From Lichenicoccus roseus (GTDB lineage: Bacteria; Pseudomonadota; Alphaproteobacteria; Acetobacterales; Acetobacteraceae): 64,000 nt of DNA. The stretch covers positions 930,001 to 994,000 of the forward strand of contig NZ_VCDI01000001.1 in the NCBI RefSeq assembly GCF_005844085.1, given 5' to 3'. The notes below the pieces were generated by a model. That model did no database searches. It was given only the letters and a program-made list of their open reading frames with translations, and had not been told where the DNA came from. Shown piece by piece: positions 35,894 through 44,118 of this stretch (positions are counted from its first letter, which is position 1; each line of letters opens with the position of its first letter). The position numbers were made by a program, and so were the translations under genes.

Positions 35894-36754
35894 TCAGTCC
35901 GCGAGATGCGAGCCGATATGCCGGCCGATGCCGGCGAAGACCGCATCGGTCTGCGCTGCCGACGGGGATCCGCCTCGCGTATACACGGCCATGACGATCG
36001 GGGCGTTCCGGGCGGACCAGGCAACGGCGATGTCGCCGGCAGCATCGCCCCCGTTGTTGCCGGTCTTGTTTCCGATCCTCCATGAGGAAGGCAGCCCGGC
36101 GCGCAGGCGGCGGCCGCCGGTCCGGCATCCGAGCAGCCACCGGATCAGGATTTGCCGGGACCCTTCCGACAGGACATTGCCGAGGACGAGGCGACGCAGC
36201 GTGTCCGCCATCGCGGACGGTGTCGTGGTGTCGTGGGCGTCGCCGGGCGCTCGGAAATTCAGGATCGGCTCAGGATCATCGAGACGGCTGACATCGTCGC
36301 CGATGCGGCGCCAGAACGACGTCAGCACCGGCGGGCCGCCGATGCGGGACAGCAGGAGATTGGCGCAGGTGTTATCGCTCTGCTCGACGGCCGCCTCGCA
36401 TGCTTCCCCGACCGGCAGCCATCCACTTGCGAGGTTCGCGCGGGCGACCGGCGCGTGCCAATCACCGATGTCGGCGGCGCCGTAGCGGATGCGGCTCGCG
36501 AGGCTGTCCAGACCGCGATCGACTTGCATCAGCACGCAGGCGGCCAGCGACGCCTTGAAGGTGCTGCACATGACGAAGCGGTCGCCGGCGCGCCAGGCGA
36601 GCGTGGCTCCGGTCCGCAGGTTCTGCGCGAACACGCCGACGTGCCCGCCGCTGTCTCGTTCGTACAGCGCGACCGCAGCGATCGGGGCTTCCCGGGCCAT
36701 GAGCGGCCACGCCTGCAGCATCAGCGGGACCTGCAGAAGATGTCGTCGTCTCAA
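35894..36754 (-). CDS. Class A serine beta-lactamase
   Basis: A 286-residue periplasmic enzyme. All class A motifs are present: CSTFK with the nucleophile Ser and Lys (near residue 63-67), SDN near 126-128, EPILN with the general-base Glu near 161, and KTGNN near 229. A Cys precedes the nucleophile, as in several carbapenemases and in many intrinsic enzymes. The N-terminus has three arginines before a short hydrophobic stretch, which may be a Tat-like signal. The start is TTG 36754, preceded by a G-rich ribosome site. It is the last gene of the run that starts at atpI. Substrate range cannot be judged. Confidence 0.88.
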   Translation of the reverse strand: MRRRHLLQVPLMLQAWPLMAREAPIAAVALYERDSGGHVGVFAQNLRTGATLAWRAGDRFVMCSTFKASLAACVLMQVDRGLDSLASRIRYGAADIGDWHAPVARANLASGWLPVGEACEAAVEQSDNTCANLLLSRIGGPPVLTSFWRRIGDDVSRLDDPEPILNFRAPGDAHDTTTPSAMADTLRRLVLGNVLSEGSRQILIRWLLGCRTGGRRLRAGLPSSWRIGNKTGNNGGDAAGDIAVAWSARNAPIVMAVYTRGGSPSAAQTDAVFAGIGRHIGSHLAD

Positions 36755-36772
36755 GGATGCCCCCCGGAAGCT

Positions 36773-38428
36773 TCAGGGACGCGTCTTGAACAAGGTGAGG
36801 TCGAGATGCCGTCCGGTCGAGTAGTTCACGCCGTCGAGGCGGCCAAGCTGGCGGGCTGCTATCCCGTCCGCCGACAGCCGGGCCTGGAATGCCGCCAGGT
36901 CGCGCGATCCGACCAGGGCCATCGCGCAACGCCGGTCCTGTGCCAGCAGGTCGGCGGCCTCGGCCGCACCGATCAGGCGGGTGTCCTTGCCGACGAGGAA
37001 CACCAGGCTGGGCTCGCTGAACGAGGTCGAGGCGAGCACGCTGTCCGGACAGGGCCTCACCGCTGCCACCATCGCGGCGATGCGTGGGCTGAGCCAGATG
37101 GTACGCAGCGCCGGCAGCACGACGATGAACAGGCTCGCATAGGTCATCAACGCAGCGGCGGCCGCGAAACCGAGCGCCCGTCGCGGCTCGCGCAGTGGCC
37201 AGAGCAGCCAGGCCGAGGCCAGCACCAGGGCGATCGCCAGCAGCGACACGAAACCGGCCACCGGCGAGACCACATGCTGCAGCCGCCACAGCAGCACCGG
37301 CCCGGCGCCGGCGATCCCGATGCCGACCAGCAGCCAGACCAGGCCGTAGATCGCGAGCAGGATCCGGCCGACGATCCGGCGCGGTGGCGCCCAGCCCTCC
37401 GGAGCCACCAGGGCGGCGGCGGTCAGGATCGCGATCGCAGGATAGGTCGGCAGCACGTAGTGCGGCAGCTTGGTGGCGATCAACTCGAACACCACCCAGT
37501 GCGGGATGATCCAGCAGAGCAGGAAGCGCACCGCGTCCTGCCGCCGCCTGGCCCAGGCGAAGGGGATCGCACAGGCAGCAAACAGCGAGCCGGGCCAGAA
37601 GGCGATCGCGAACACCAGCAGGTGGTAGCCCGGCGGCAGCCCGTGCGCCTGCTGGCCGGACGCCACCTTGCCGAGGAAGTTGGTGCCGACCGCCCTTGAG
37701 AAGAAGCTGCCGTGGCTGACCAGCCAGATCGCGATGCACCACGGCAGCACGATCACAAGCATCAGCGGCACCCCCCAGGCCGGCCGAAGTCGCCTGAGCC
37801 AGGAGAAGCGACGCTCGGTCAACGCCAGTGCCAGCGGAGTGCCGAAGCCCGGGATCAGCACGACCGGCCCCTTGAGCATCAGGCCGCAGCCAAGTGCCAC
37901 CCAGTAGAGCGCTGCCACCCACGCCGGCGCCGGCTGCGCGTCGTGGCGCCCGCGCCATGTCCGCAACAGCGCGAACTCGACCAGCAGGATGCTGAGCAGC
38001 AGCGTGCTGTCGATGGTCGCCATGCGGCCCTCGGCGGTCATCAGCACCGAGACCGACAGCAGCAGAGCCGCGAACAGGCCCGCCGCCGGGCCGAACAGGC
38101 TGGCGCCGATCGAGGCTGTCAGCAGCGTGGCACCCACCACGGCGATCAGGGACGGGATTCGCCAGCCCCAGACCTGCCGGTGCTCCAGGGTCCCGGTCGC
38201 CGCCACCGCGGCAGCCTCGAGCCAGTAGATCCCGGCCGGCTGCAGGTAGCGCGGCTGGTCCTGGAACCGCACGTCGACAAAGTTGCCCGACTGCAGCATC
38301 TGCGCCGAGGCTTCCATGTAGCGAGGCTCGTCCCGGTCCAGCGGCGGCAAGGAAGCCCGCCCCGGCAGGAAGATCGCCAGCACGAACACCGCAAGAAGTG
38401 CGTAGTGGCGGCTCGTCAACGATTTCAA
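36773..38428 (-). CDS. ArnT-like GT39/GT83 membrane glycosyltransferase
   Basis: A 551-residue protein with about 12 transmembrane helices. The first periplasmic loop has LDRDEPRYMEASAQML near residues 30-45, the DEPRY signature of lipid A aminoarabinose transferases and their relatives, with the catalytic acid pair. GGAGACIC-type recognition stops there: the donor sugar is not known. A GT2 gene lies 9 bp upstream and probably makes the polyprenyl-phosphate sugar donor. TTG start. Upstream and downstream spacing (9 and 18 bp) place it in one transcript with the GT2 and the beta-lactamase. Confidence 0.82.
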   Translation of the reverse strand: MKSLTSRHYALLAVFVLAIFLPGRASLPPLDRDEPRYMEASAQMLQSGNFVDVRFQDQPRYLQPAGIYWLEAAAVAATGTLEHRQVWGWRIPSLIAVVGATLLTASIGASLFGPAAGLFAALLLSVSVLMTAEGRMATIDSTLLLSILLVEFALLRTWRGRHDAQPAPAWVAALYWVALGCGLMLKGPVVLIPGFGTPLALALTERRFSWLRRLRPAWGVPLMLVIVLPWCIAIWLVSHGSFFSRAVGTNFLGKVASGQQAHGLPPGYHLLVFAIAFWPGSLFAACAIPFAWARRRQDAVRFLLCWIIPHWVVFELIATKLPHYVLPTYPAIAILTAAALVAPEGWAPPRRIVGRILLAIYGLVWLLVGIGIAGAGPVLLWRLQHVVSPVAGFVSLLAIALVLASAWLLWPLREPRRALGFAAAAALMTYASLFIVVLPALRTIWLSPRIAAMVAAVRPCPDSVLASTSFSEPSLVFLVGKDTRLIGAAEAADLLAQDRRCAMALVGSRDLAAFQARLSADGIAARQLGRLDGVNYSTGRHLDLTLFKTRP

Positions 38429-38437
38429 GGCTGGCCT

Positions 38438-39175
38438 TCAGGCCTCGGTGACACGCCGGGGCCGCACGGTCCGCTTCTGCAGCCAGATCACGCCGATCAT
38501 GTCGCGCAGCCCGACCAGGGCGCGGTTCCAGTTGGTGTATTTCGACTGTCCGTGCAGGCGGGCGCGATGGCGCACCGAGTAGCACAGCAGCGGATGGCCA
38601 TAGGTGCCAAGCAGCGCCGGCAGGAAGCGGTGCAGTCCCTCGAACTGCGGCAGCCGCAGGAAGGCGTCGCGCTCGAACAGCTTCATCGGCGCCCCGGTAT
38701 CCGGGCAGCCATCCTGCAGCAGCCGCCGGCGCAGGCCATTGGCGAACCTGGTCGCGAAACGCCGGGAAAAACTGTCGTTGCGCTTCAGCCGGACGCCGAC
38801 GACCAGGGGTGCCGCGCCATTCGCACCCTCGGCCAGGGCCAGCATCGGCGCGATCTCGCGCGGGTCGTCCTGGCCGTCGCCGTCGATGGTCGCAACCCAC
38901 CGCGCGCGCGCGGCGGCGATCCCGGTGTGCAGCGCGGCGGATTTGCCGCAGCGCCGGTCGTGGCTGAGGATGCGCAACTCCGGCAGCAGGTCGCGACAGG
39001 CGATCAGCTCGGCTAGCGTAGAGTCGGTGCTGCCGTCATCGACGAAGATCACCTCGAACGGACGCAGCGCCTGCAATGCCGCCGCGATCTCGGTGATGAC
39101 CGGACGGATGTTCGGTGCCTCGTTCAGCACCGCGGCGACCACGGTTATACGGAGGGAGGTGTCCACCTGATGCAC
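38438..39175 (-). CDS. ArnC/DPM1-like polyprenyl-phosphate glycosyltransferase
   Basis: A 245-residue GT2 enzyme. Seen: ITVVAAVLNEAPNIRPVI at the N-terminus, FVDDGSTDST near residue 45, RCGKSAALHTGIAAARA near 80, and IDGDGQDDP near 100-108 with the DxD metal motif. Near 170 is GCPDTGAPMKLF and near 215 is HGQSKYTNWNRALVG, as in dolichol-phosphate mannose synthase. It likely loads a sugar on undecaprenyl phosphate for the ArnT-like partner. The start is unsure: GTG 39175, GTG 39166 or TTG 39184 are in frame. It starts about 19 bp after the atpF stop, in the same direction. Confidence 0.82.
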   Translation of the reverse strand: MHQVDTSLRITVVAAVLNEAPNIRPVITEIAAALQALRPFEVIFVDDGSTDSTLAELIACRDLLPELRILSHDRRCGKSAALHTGIAAARARWVATIDGDGQDDPREIAPMLALAEGANGAAPLVVGVRLKRNDSFSRRFATRFANGLRRRLLQDGCPDTGAPMKLFERDAFLRLPQFEGLHRFLPALLGTYGHPLLCYSVRHRARLHGQSKYTNWNRALVGLRDMIGVIWLQKRTVRPRRVTEA

Positions 39176-39194
39176 GCCGCTCAAGGCCGGCGGC

Positions 39195-39704
39195 TCACGC
39201 GGCCCGGCGGCCTGCAAGCGAGGACGGCAGGGCGGCGATGGCGCGGTCGATGAGCGCGGAGTCATGTTCCGCGGTGAGGATCTCGGCCACGATCGCGCGG
39301 GCCGCCTCGCTCGCGATCTCGGCGGCCCTGGATCGGACCTCGTCCACCGCGGCGCGCTCGGCGGCATGGATGCGATCCTGCGCCATGCGCTCGCGACGCC
39401 TTGCGGAGGTATCGGCGTCCTGGCGTGCCTGCTCGGCGATGCGGGTGGCTTCCTGCCGCGAGCGCTCGACCATCGCGGCTGCCTCGGCCAGGGCCGCGTC
39501 GCGCTCGCGCTGCGCATCAGCCAGCATCTGCTCGGCCTCGCGCTTGAGACGTGCCGCCTCGTCCAGGTCCTGCCGCACCGTTGCCGCGCGGTTGTCCAGT
39601 ATCGTCAGCAGCGGGCGCGCGATGCGCCGGCCGAGCACGACGAAGAACAGCACGAAGGCGACGCTGTACCAGAACCGGGGCTCATGCAGCAGGGTGTCGA
39701 ACAT
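39195..39704 (-). CDS. atpF: ATP synthase F0 subunit b
   Basis: A 169-residue stator subunit: a single N-terminal membrane helix (WYSVAFVLFFVVLG, residues about 12-25), then a long charged coiled coil rich in Ala, Glu, Arg to the end. It forms a heterodimer with b' and links F0 to the delta and alpha subunits. It is the last F0 gene, 29 bp after the b' stop. No F1 genes are in the window, so F0 and F1 are in separate operons, the normal arrangement in photosynthetic and related Alphaproteobacteria. Confidence 0.92.
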   Translation of the reverse strand: MFDTLLHEPRFWYSVAFVLFFVVLGRRIARPLLTILDNRAATVRQDLDEAARLKREAEQMLADAQRERDAALAEAAAMVERSRQEATRIAEQARQDADTSARRRERMAQDRIHAAERAAVDEVRSRAAEIASEAARAIVAEILTAEHDSALIDRAIAALPSSLAGRRAA

Positions 39705-39733
39705 ATGCGGGGCCTGCGCCGGGGTTACGGATG

Positions 39734-40336
39734 TTAGGCCGTGCGGGCGGCGAGGGCGCCGTCCACATGGGACTCGACCAGGGAGCGTCCGGCCGGCTGG
39801 CCGGTGACACGCTCGACCAGCAGCTGGGCGGTATCGGCGGCGACCGTGCGCAGCGCACCCATCGCGCGGGTGCGCTCCTGGGCCAGCTGCGCCTCGGCGG
39901 CGGCGATCTCGGCTTCCAGGCGGGCATTCATCTCACGGGTGCGCACGGCCGCCTCCTCGCGGGCGTCCTGCAGCACGCGGTCGAGATTGGCCTGCGCCTC
40001 GGCGGCAGCCTTGCGGCGGGCCCGTCGCAGATCGTCGATCGCCCGGTCGGTACCGGTCTTGGCGGTGCGTGCAGCCTCGAGGTCACCCTCGATGCGCCCG
40101 CGCCTGGCGTCGAGCACGGACGCCACTTGGGGCAAAGCCGAACGGCTCAGGACGAGGTAGAGCAACAGGAAGATCACCGCGCCCCAGACCACCTGCCAGA
40201 TGGTCAGCGGGTTATGGAAATCGAGCTGCGGCATGCCTGCGGCGAAAGCCGGCGACGGGCCGGCCAGCACGCAGGCCGCCAGCAGGCACACCGCCACCTG
40301 GGCACCCAGACGCCTCAAGCCAGTCGCACCGGGCAT
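39734..40336 (-). CDS. atpF2: ATP synthase F0 subunit b'
   Basis: A 200-residue paralogue of subunit b. It carries an extra N-terminal signal-like hydrophobic stretch (about residues 10-33, ending AFAAG), then PQLDFHNPLTIWQVVWGAVIFLLLYLVLSR, which is the typical b' membrane helix. The rest is a coiled coil with heptads rich in Ala and Arg. It pairs with b in the stator stalk. The gap to atpE is 20 bp. The signal-like extension is common for b' in Rhodospirillales. Confidence 0.9.
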   Translation of the reverse strand: MPGATGLRRLGAQVAVCLLAACVLAGPSPAFAAGMPQLDFHNPLTIWQVVWGAVIFLLLYLVLSRSALPQVASVLDARRGRIEGDLEAARTAKTGTDRAIDDLRRARRKAAAEAQANLDRVLQDAREEAAVRTREMNARLEAEIAAAEAQLAQERTRAMGALRTVAADTAQLLVERVTGQPAGRSLVESHVDGALAARTA

Positions 40337-40356
40337 CGCGCGATCTCCCGTCCTGC

Positions 40357-40581
40357 TCAGCCGAACAGGACGAGGAACGCGATCAGCAGGGCGTAGAGGG
40401 CGACCGCTTCCGTCAGCGCGAAGCCAAGGATGCCGATGCCGAACACATGCGGGCGGGCCGCCGGGTTACGGGCGATCGATGTCACCAGGGCGGCGAAGAT
40501 GTTGCCGATGCCAATGCCGACGCCGGCGAGCGCGATGACGGCGAGGCCTGCACCGATATCCTTGGCAGCTGCGAGATCCAT
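40357..40581 (-). CDS. atpE: ATP synthase F0 subunit c
   Basis: A 74-residue proteolipid hairpin. Helix 1 holds the glycine ladder ([14 protein letters not shown], residues about 20-33), the polar loop is RNPAARP (38-44) and helix 2 carries the proton-binding Glu58 in [14 protein letters not shown]. There is no Gln/Ser/Thr sodium signature, so a proton ring is expected. ATG start, with AGGACAAG upstream. Confidence 0.97.
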   Translation of the reverse strand: MDLAAAKDIGAGLAVIALAGVGIGIGNIFAALVTSIARNPAARPHVFGIGILGFALTEAVALYALLIAFLVLFG

Positions 40582-40648
40582 GGTCTTGTCCTTGTATCGA
40601 GGGAGAGTGGGAGAGGGTCCGACCTGCGCCGGAACAGGGCAGTCCGCG

Positions 40649-41401
40649 TCAGTGCGCCGTCGCCTCGCGCAGGTAGATGCAGGTCAGGATGGCGAACACG
40701 TAGGCCTGCAGCGCACCGACCAGCAGCTCGAGCGCCATCAGGGCCATGTTGACGATCAGCGGGGCGACGCCGAGCACCGGGCCGATCAGGTGCAGTCCGC
40801 CCAGCATGATGGTGAAGGCGGCGAACATCTCGAACATGACATGCCCCGCCACCATGTTGGCGAAAAGCCGGATGGACAGGCTCACCGGGCGCGACAGGAA
40901 GGTCAGGATCTCGATCGGCACCAGCAGCGGCGCCATCGCGATCGGGGCGCCTTCCGGCATGAAGTGGCCGAAGAATTTCATCCCCTGGCTGACCAGGGCC
41001 ACGATCAGCGCCAGGAAGAACACCATCAGCGCCAGCGCCGCGGTGACCGCGATGTGACTGGTGTAGGTGAAGCTGCCGGGGATCAGGCCGACGTAGTTGC
41101 CGACCAGGATGAAGAAGAACAGGGTGAACACGAACGGGAAGAAGCGCTTGCCGTCATGGCCGATCTGGTCGGAGGCCATGTCGTAGATGAACTCGTAGGC
41201 GATTTCGGCGGCGGCCTGGAACCGGCCCGGGACGACGGCGCGCGGGCGCATGCCGAGATAGAGGAACAGCAGGATCAGCACCGAGCTCAGCAGCATGTAC
41301 AGCACGGACTGGCTCAGGTGCAGTTGCGCGCCGAGCGGCCCCAGCACCGGATGCAGCTCGAACTGTCCGAGTGCGTCGATCTTGTTGTCTGCGGCCGCCA
41401 C
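40649..41401 (-). CDS. atpB: ATP synthase F0 subunit a
   Basis: A 250-residue membrane subunit that forms the proton half-channels with the c ring. Seen: the conserved Arg in [16 protein letters not shown] near residue 180, the [21 protein letters not shown]-terminal helix with essential Glu/Gln near 220-228, and [21 protein letters not shown] in the middle. The start is GTG 41401. The next gene, atpE, begins 67 bp after the stop. Confidence 0.95.
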   Translation of the reverse strand: MAAADNKIDALGQFELHPVLGPLGAQLHLSQSVLYMLLSSVLILLFLYLGMRPRAVVPGRFQAAAEIAYEFIYDMASDQIGHDGKRFFPFVFTLFFFILVGNYVGLIPGSFTYTSHIAVTAALALMVFFLALIVALVSQGMKFFGHFMPEGAPIAMAPLLVPIEILTFLSRPVSLSIRLFANMVAGHVMFEMFAAFTIMLGGLHLIGPVLGVAPLIVNMALMALELLVGALQAYVFAILTCIYLREATAH

Positions 41402-41484
41402 CCTCGTCTTCCCCCAGCAACGGTCCCACGGCCGGGAACCTCAAGCTTCGTGTCACGCACCGCTCGTCCGGCGGCGCGCAGTGT

Positions 41485-41799
41485 CTAACGCGTTCCCGGC
41501 CCCGGCGCCACCAGCCGCCAGACATTGACGATCCCGGCGATACCTCCGAGCAACACGAACAGGATGAGGAAAAGCGGTCGCAGCCCCAGCCACCGGTCCA
41601 GGCCCCAGCCGATCGCGGCACCGACCACGACAGCAGCCACCAGCTCGACGCCGACGCGCATCACCAGCCCGAGCGAACTCCTGTCGACGGCGCTGTCGGA
41701 GACGGGTTGCGGATCCATGCCCGACCGCGTCCGCGCCTCGCCGAGCCTCTGCTCGAAGGTTTTCCCGGCTGGCGGATCCGGTCGCGTTTCCTCACCCAT
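41485..41799 (-). CDS. atpI: ATP synthase accessory protein AtpI
   Basis: A 104-residue protein with two transmembrane helices (about residues 46-64 and 73-93). The segment VELVAAVVVGAAIGWGLDRWLG is typical of the AtpI/AtpZ family that helps assemble the c ring or handles magnesium for the synthase. The N-terminal 40 residues are polar and disordered. GGAGGT lies 12 nt before the ATG. It is the first gene of the F0 run; its upstream 120 bp to the OprB stop should hold the operon promoter. Confidence 0.85.
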   Translation of the reverse strand: MGEETRPDPPAGKTFEQRLGEARTRSGMDPQPVSDSAVDRSSLGLVMRVGVELVAAVVVGAAIGWGLDRWLGLRPLFLILFVLLGGIAGIVNVWRLVAPGPGTR

Positions 41800-41921
41800 T
41801 TTCTTCTTGCACCTCCTGGCGGGCGCATCGGGTCACTAACGGCGGTGCAATGACCTGTCAAGCAACCGGCCGTGCCTCGATGACAGCCGGCACGGCGTTG
41901 ATGCCGCAGGGATCCTGGAAC

Positions 41922-43466
41922 TCAGAAGGTAATGCTGGTGCGCAGGCCGACGATGGTCTCGTTGGCGATACGTACCGTTCCGTCAGTGGGGGCGGCGTCC
42001 GGGTTCAGGACGCCGCCGCCCGGCGAGAAGATGTATTGCAGGTCGGGTTGCAGCGACCACCAGGGCGTCAGCTGCGCCTGATAGGTGAGCTCGATGAAAC
42101 TCTCCGTCGACCGGATGGGATAAGCCGCATCGCCGGGATACAGCCGCCGGTCCTGGTCCAGAGCGCTTGCCGCGCTGCTGATCCGGGCCAGGCCGTAGCC
42201 GATGCCAACGGTGTCGTTCGGCCGCGAGAGCAGCGGCGCCTTCAGGCTCAGGCCGAGATTGGTGCTGAAGCTTACAAGGTTGCGGTCGCCGGGCGCGCCC
42301 ATCAGGCGGGCAAACACGCCGAGCGCGCGCACCCCGGCGGCGTCGTGCCAGAGCTGCTGGTCGTCGCTGGTGTAGATGGCGAAGTCGTGCCGCAGCAGGC
42401 GACCCTCTCCGTTGCTCAGAGGATCGGCCGCGGACAGCCCGTCCGTGGTGTAGCGCTGGTCAGGGAAGGCGCCGCTGTCGTACCAGGCGCCGATCCGGTA
42501 GGTGCCGGGTAGCCCGCCCGAATGCGACCCCGGCTCGACATTCTGACCCGTCGAGGGCTGGTTCAACGCGAACTGCAACTCGCCTATGACCAGCACGCCG
42601 TTGTCGAGGCTGAAGTCCAGCCCGGTGCGCGCGCGCCCACGTAGCTGGTCGTCGTTATCGAAAGTCCCGCCGGCCGGGTTGTCGTCATAGATCCCGAGCA
42701 GGCCGTTGAAGGGACCGCTGTTGCCGCGCAGTCGCATCCCGAGGGAGGCGAGCGGATACGCCGGACCGCCCGCGTACATGTCGTAGGAGGGCAGCGCCGG
42801 CCAGCCCATCACCGTGTTCATGAACAGCGTCGTGTAGGTGCTGGTGATGAACTCCTGGTCGATGCTCTGCAGGCCAATCTTGACGTCGACATCGCTGCTG
42901 GCGCTCGCCTGGTCGAACCACAATTCCCACAGACGGAACGTGCGCTCCGCCTCGATGCCGCTCGCGGTCTGGATGATGCCGCCGCCGGCGACGTCGAGGT
43001 TATCCTGGCTCAGGTTGCGGCCATGGATCCACAGGGCGCTGGCGTTGAAGGTGCCGCCATGCCAGCCGAATGCCTTGTCCGTATCGAGCCCGACGCTCAG
43101 CAGCGTGAGCCCGTCATAGGCGGGACCGGTCCGCACCCCGCCGGTGACGTTGGCCAGCACCTCGCTGGTCTCGTTGATGCCGTAGCTGACGCCGAGCGAC
43201 GCGAGACCCGAGCGCAGGCCGCCCATGTCGCCAAGCAGATTGTTGCCGGTGAACAGCGCGTCGAGCAGGCCGGGCGGTGTGCCGGCCGAGGTACGGGCAC
43301 CCGGGGCGGAGCCGATCGGCGACGATTCGGCGTTGCCGGGCTGCAGTTGCGCGCGCGCGACCGGCGACAGCACGAGTGACAGCAGGACGATGCCGGCCGA
43401 GTAGCGCAAGATGGATAGGCCGGCATGCGGCGGGCTGGTTGGGTCACGTCGAGGATGCTGCATCAC
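41922..43466 (-). CDS. OprB family carbohydrate-selective porin
   Basis: A 514-residue outer-membrane protein. It has a signal peptide (residues about 20-39, cleavage at ARA-Q), and the OprB domain: LGVSYGINETSEVLANVTGG near residue 90, then a long 16-strand barrel that ends in Phe (TSITF). Substrates are expected to be sugars or polyols. The start is ATG 43466, with a second ATG right behind it. A palindromic Fur-box-like site lies 29 bp upstream of the ATG, which would make this sugar porin iron-responsive. Confidence 0.88.
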   Translation of the reverse strand: MMQHPRRDPTSPPHAGLSILRYSAGIVLLSLVLSPVARAQLQPGNAESSPIGSAPGARTSAGTPPGLLDALFTGNNLLGDMGGLRSGLASLGVSYGINETSEVLANVTGGVRTGPAYDGLTLLSVGLDTDKAFGWHGGTFNASALWIHGRNLSQDNLDVAGGGIIQTASGIEAERTFRLWELWFDQASASSDVDVKIGLQSIDQEFITSTYTTLFMNTVMGWPALPSYDMYAGGPAYPLASLGMRLRGNSGPFNGLLGIYDDNPAGGTFDNDDQLRGRARTGLDFSLDNGVLVIGELQFALNQPSTGQNVEPGSHSGGLPGTYRIGAWYDSGAFPDQRYTTDGLSAADPLSNGEGRLLRHDFAIYTSDDQQLWHDAAGVRALGVFARLMGAPGDRNLVSFSTNLGLSLKAPLLSRPNDTVGIGYGLARISSAASALDQDRRLYPGDAAYPIRSTESFIELTYQAQLTPWWSLQPDLQYIFSPGGGVLNPDAAPTDGTVRIANETIVGLRTSITF

Positions 43467-43494
43467 CTGCTCCCGCTCTAGCCAGCAAGTTATA

Positions 43495-43513
43495 GAGAAT
43501 GATAGTCATTCTT
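43495..43513. promoter_or_regulatory. Fur-box-like site
   Basis: The 19 bp GAGAATGATAGTCATTCTT match 15 of 19 positions of the classical Fur consensus. They contain perfect 7-bp arms AGAATGA and TCATTCT around TAG (43496-43512). The site is in the 91-bp gap between the divergent OprB gene (29 bp away) and GNAT gene (44 bp away). In Alphaproteobacteria Fur may instead be Mur or Irr, so the regulator is uncertain. Confidence 0.6.
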
Positions 43514-43557
43514 AACAACCCCGCTCCTGAGCTTAACCCATCGCCGCCGTCAGGTTC

Positions 43558-44082
43558 ATGAAAATGCTTTCTCACCGCCTAGCGACGCTGGATGACCTTG
43601 ATCCGCTGAGCGAGCTGATGGCCGCCGCGATCGGCGAGCTGCAGCACGGCTACCTTGATCCTCATCGGGTCGAGGCCAGCCGTCAGGTGATGGGGCTCGA
43701 TCGGCAGTTGATCCTGGACCGGACCTATTTCGTCGTGCTCCGCGATGGGGTGCTGGCTGGTTGCGGCGGCTGGAGCTGGCGGGCGACCTTGTTCGGCGGC
43801 GACCATTCCGAAGGCCGTGATCCCGCCCTGCTCGATCCGGCCTGCGATCCGGCTCGCATCCGGGCGATGTACACAGCTCCGGCGCATGTCCGGCAGGGCG
43901 TCGGGCGGTACGTCCTGGGGCTCGGCGAAACGGCCGCGCGCGAGGCCGGCTTCCGGTCAGCGGAGCTCGCCGCCACCCTGTCCGGCGAGCCGCTCTACCG
44001 CGCCTGCGGATACAAAGTAATCGAACGCTTTACGGCCGGAGACTGCGTGCCGCTGCTGCGCATGGGCAAGCCCCTCCCCTGA
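43558..44082 (+). CDS. GNAT family N-acetyltransferase
   Basis: A 174-residue cytoplasmic enzyme. It has the GNAT acetyl-CoA loop in VRQGVGRYVLGLGETAAREAGF near residue 118 (Q-x-x-G-x-G/A pattern), the preceding strand ARIRAMYTAPAHV, and YRACGYKVIERF near 149. Substrate unknown. A second ATG two codons in (43564) may be the true start. It is divergent from the OprB gene around the Fur-like site and may share its control. Confidence 0.82.
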   Translation: MKMLSHRLATLDDLDPLSELMAAAIGELQHGYLDPHRVEASRQVMGLDRQLILDRTYFVVLRDGVLAGCGGWSWRATLFGGDHSEGRDPALLDPACDPARIRAMYTAPAHVRQGVGRYVLGLGETAAREAGFRSAELAATLSGEPLYRACGYKVIERFTAGDCVPLLRMGKPLP

Positions 44083-44099
44083 TGGCGCCAGGAGAGGGG
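44071..44099. terminator. Hairpin between convergent GNAT and gnd genes
   Basis: CCCCTC-C-CCTG pairs with CAGG-A-GAGGGG around a 7-nt loop, with one internal mismatch. It covers the last codons of the GNAT gene and ends 20 bp before the gnd stop. No run of T follows on either strand, so efficient intrinsic termination is not certain. Confidence 0.4.
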
Positions 44100-44118
44100 T
44101 ACTCGACAGATTGGACGA

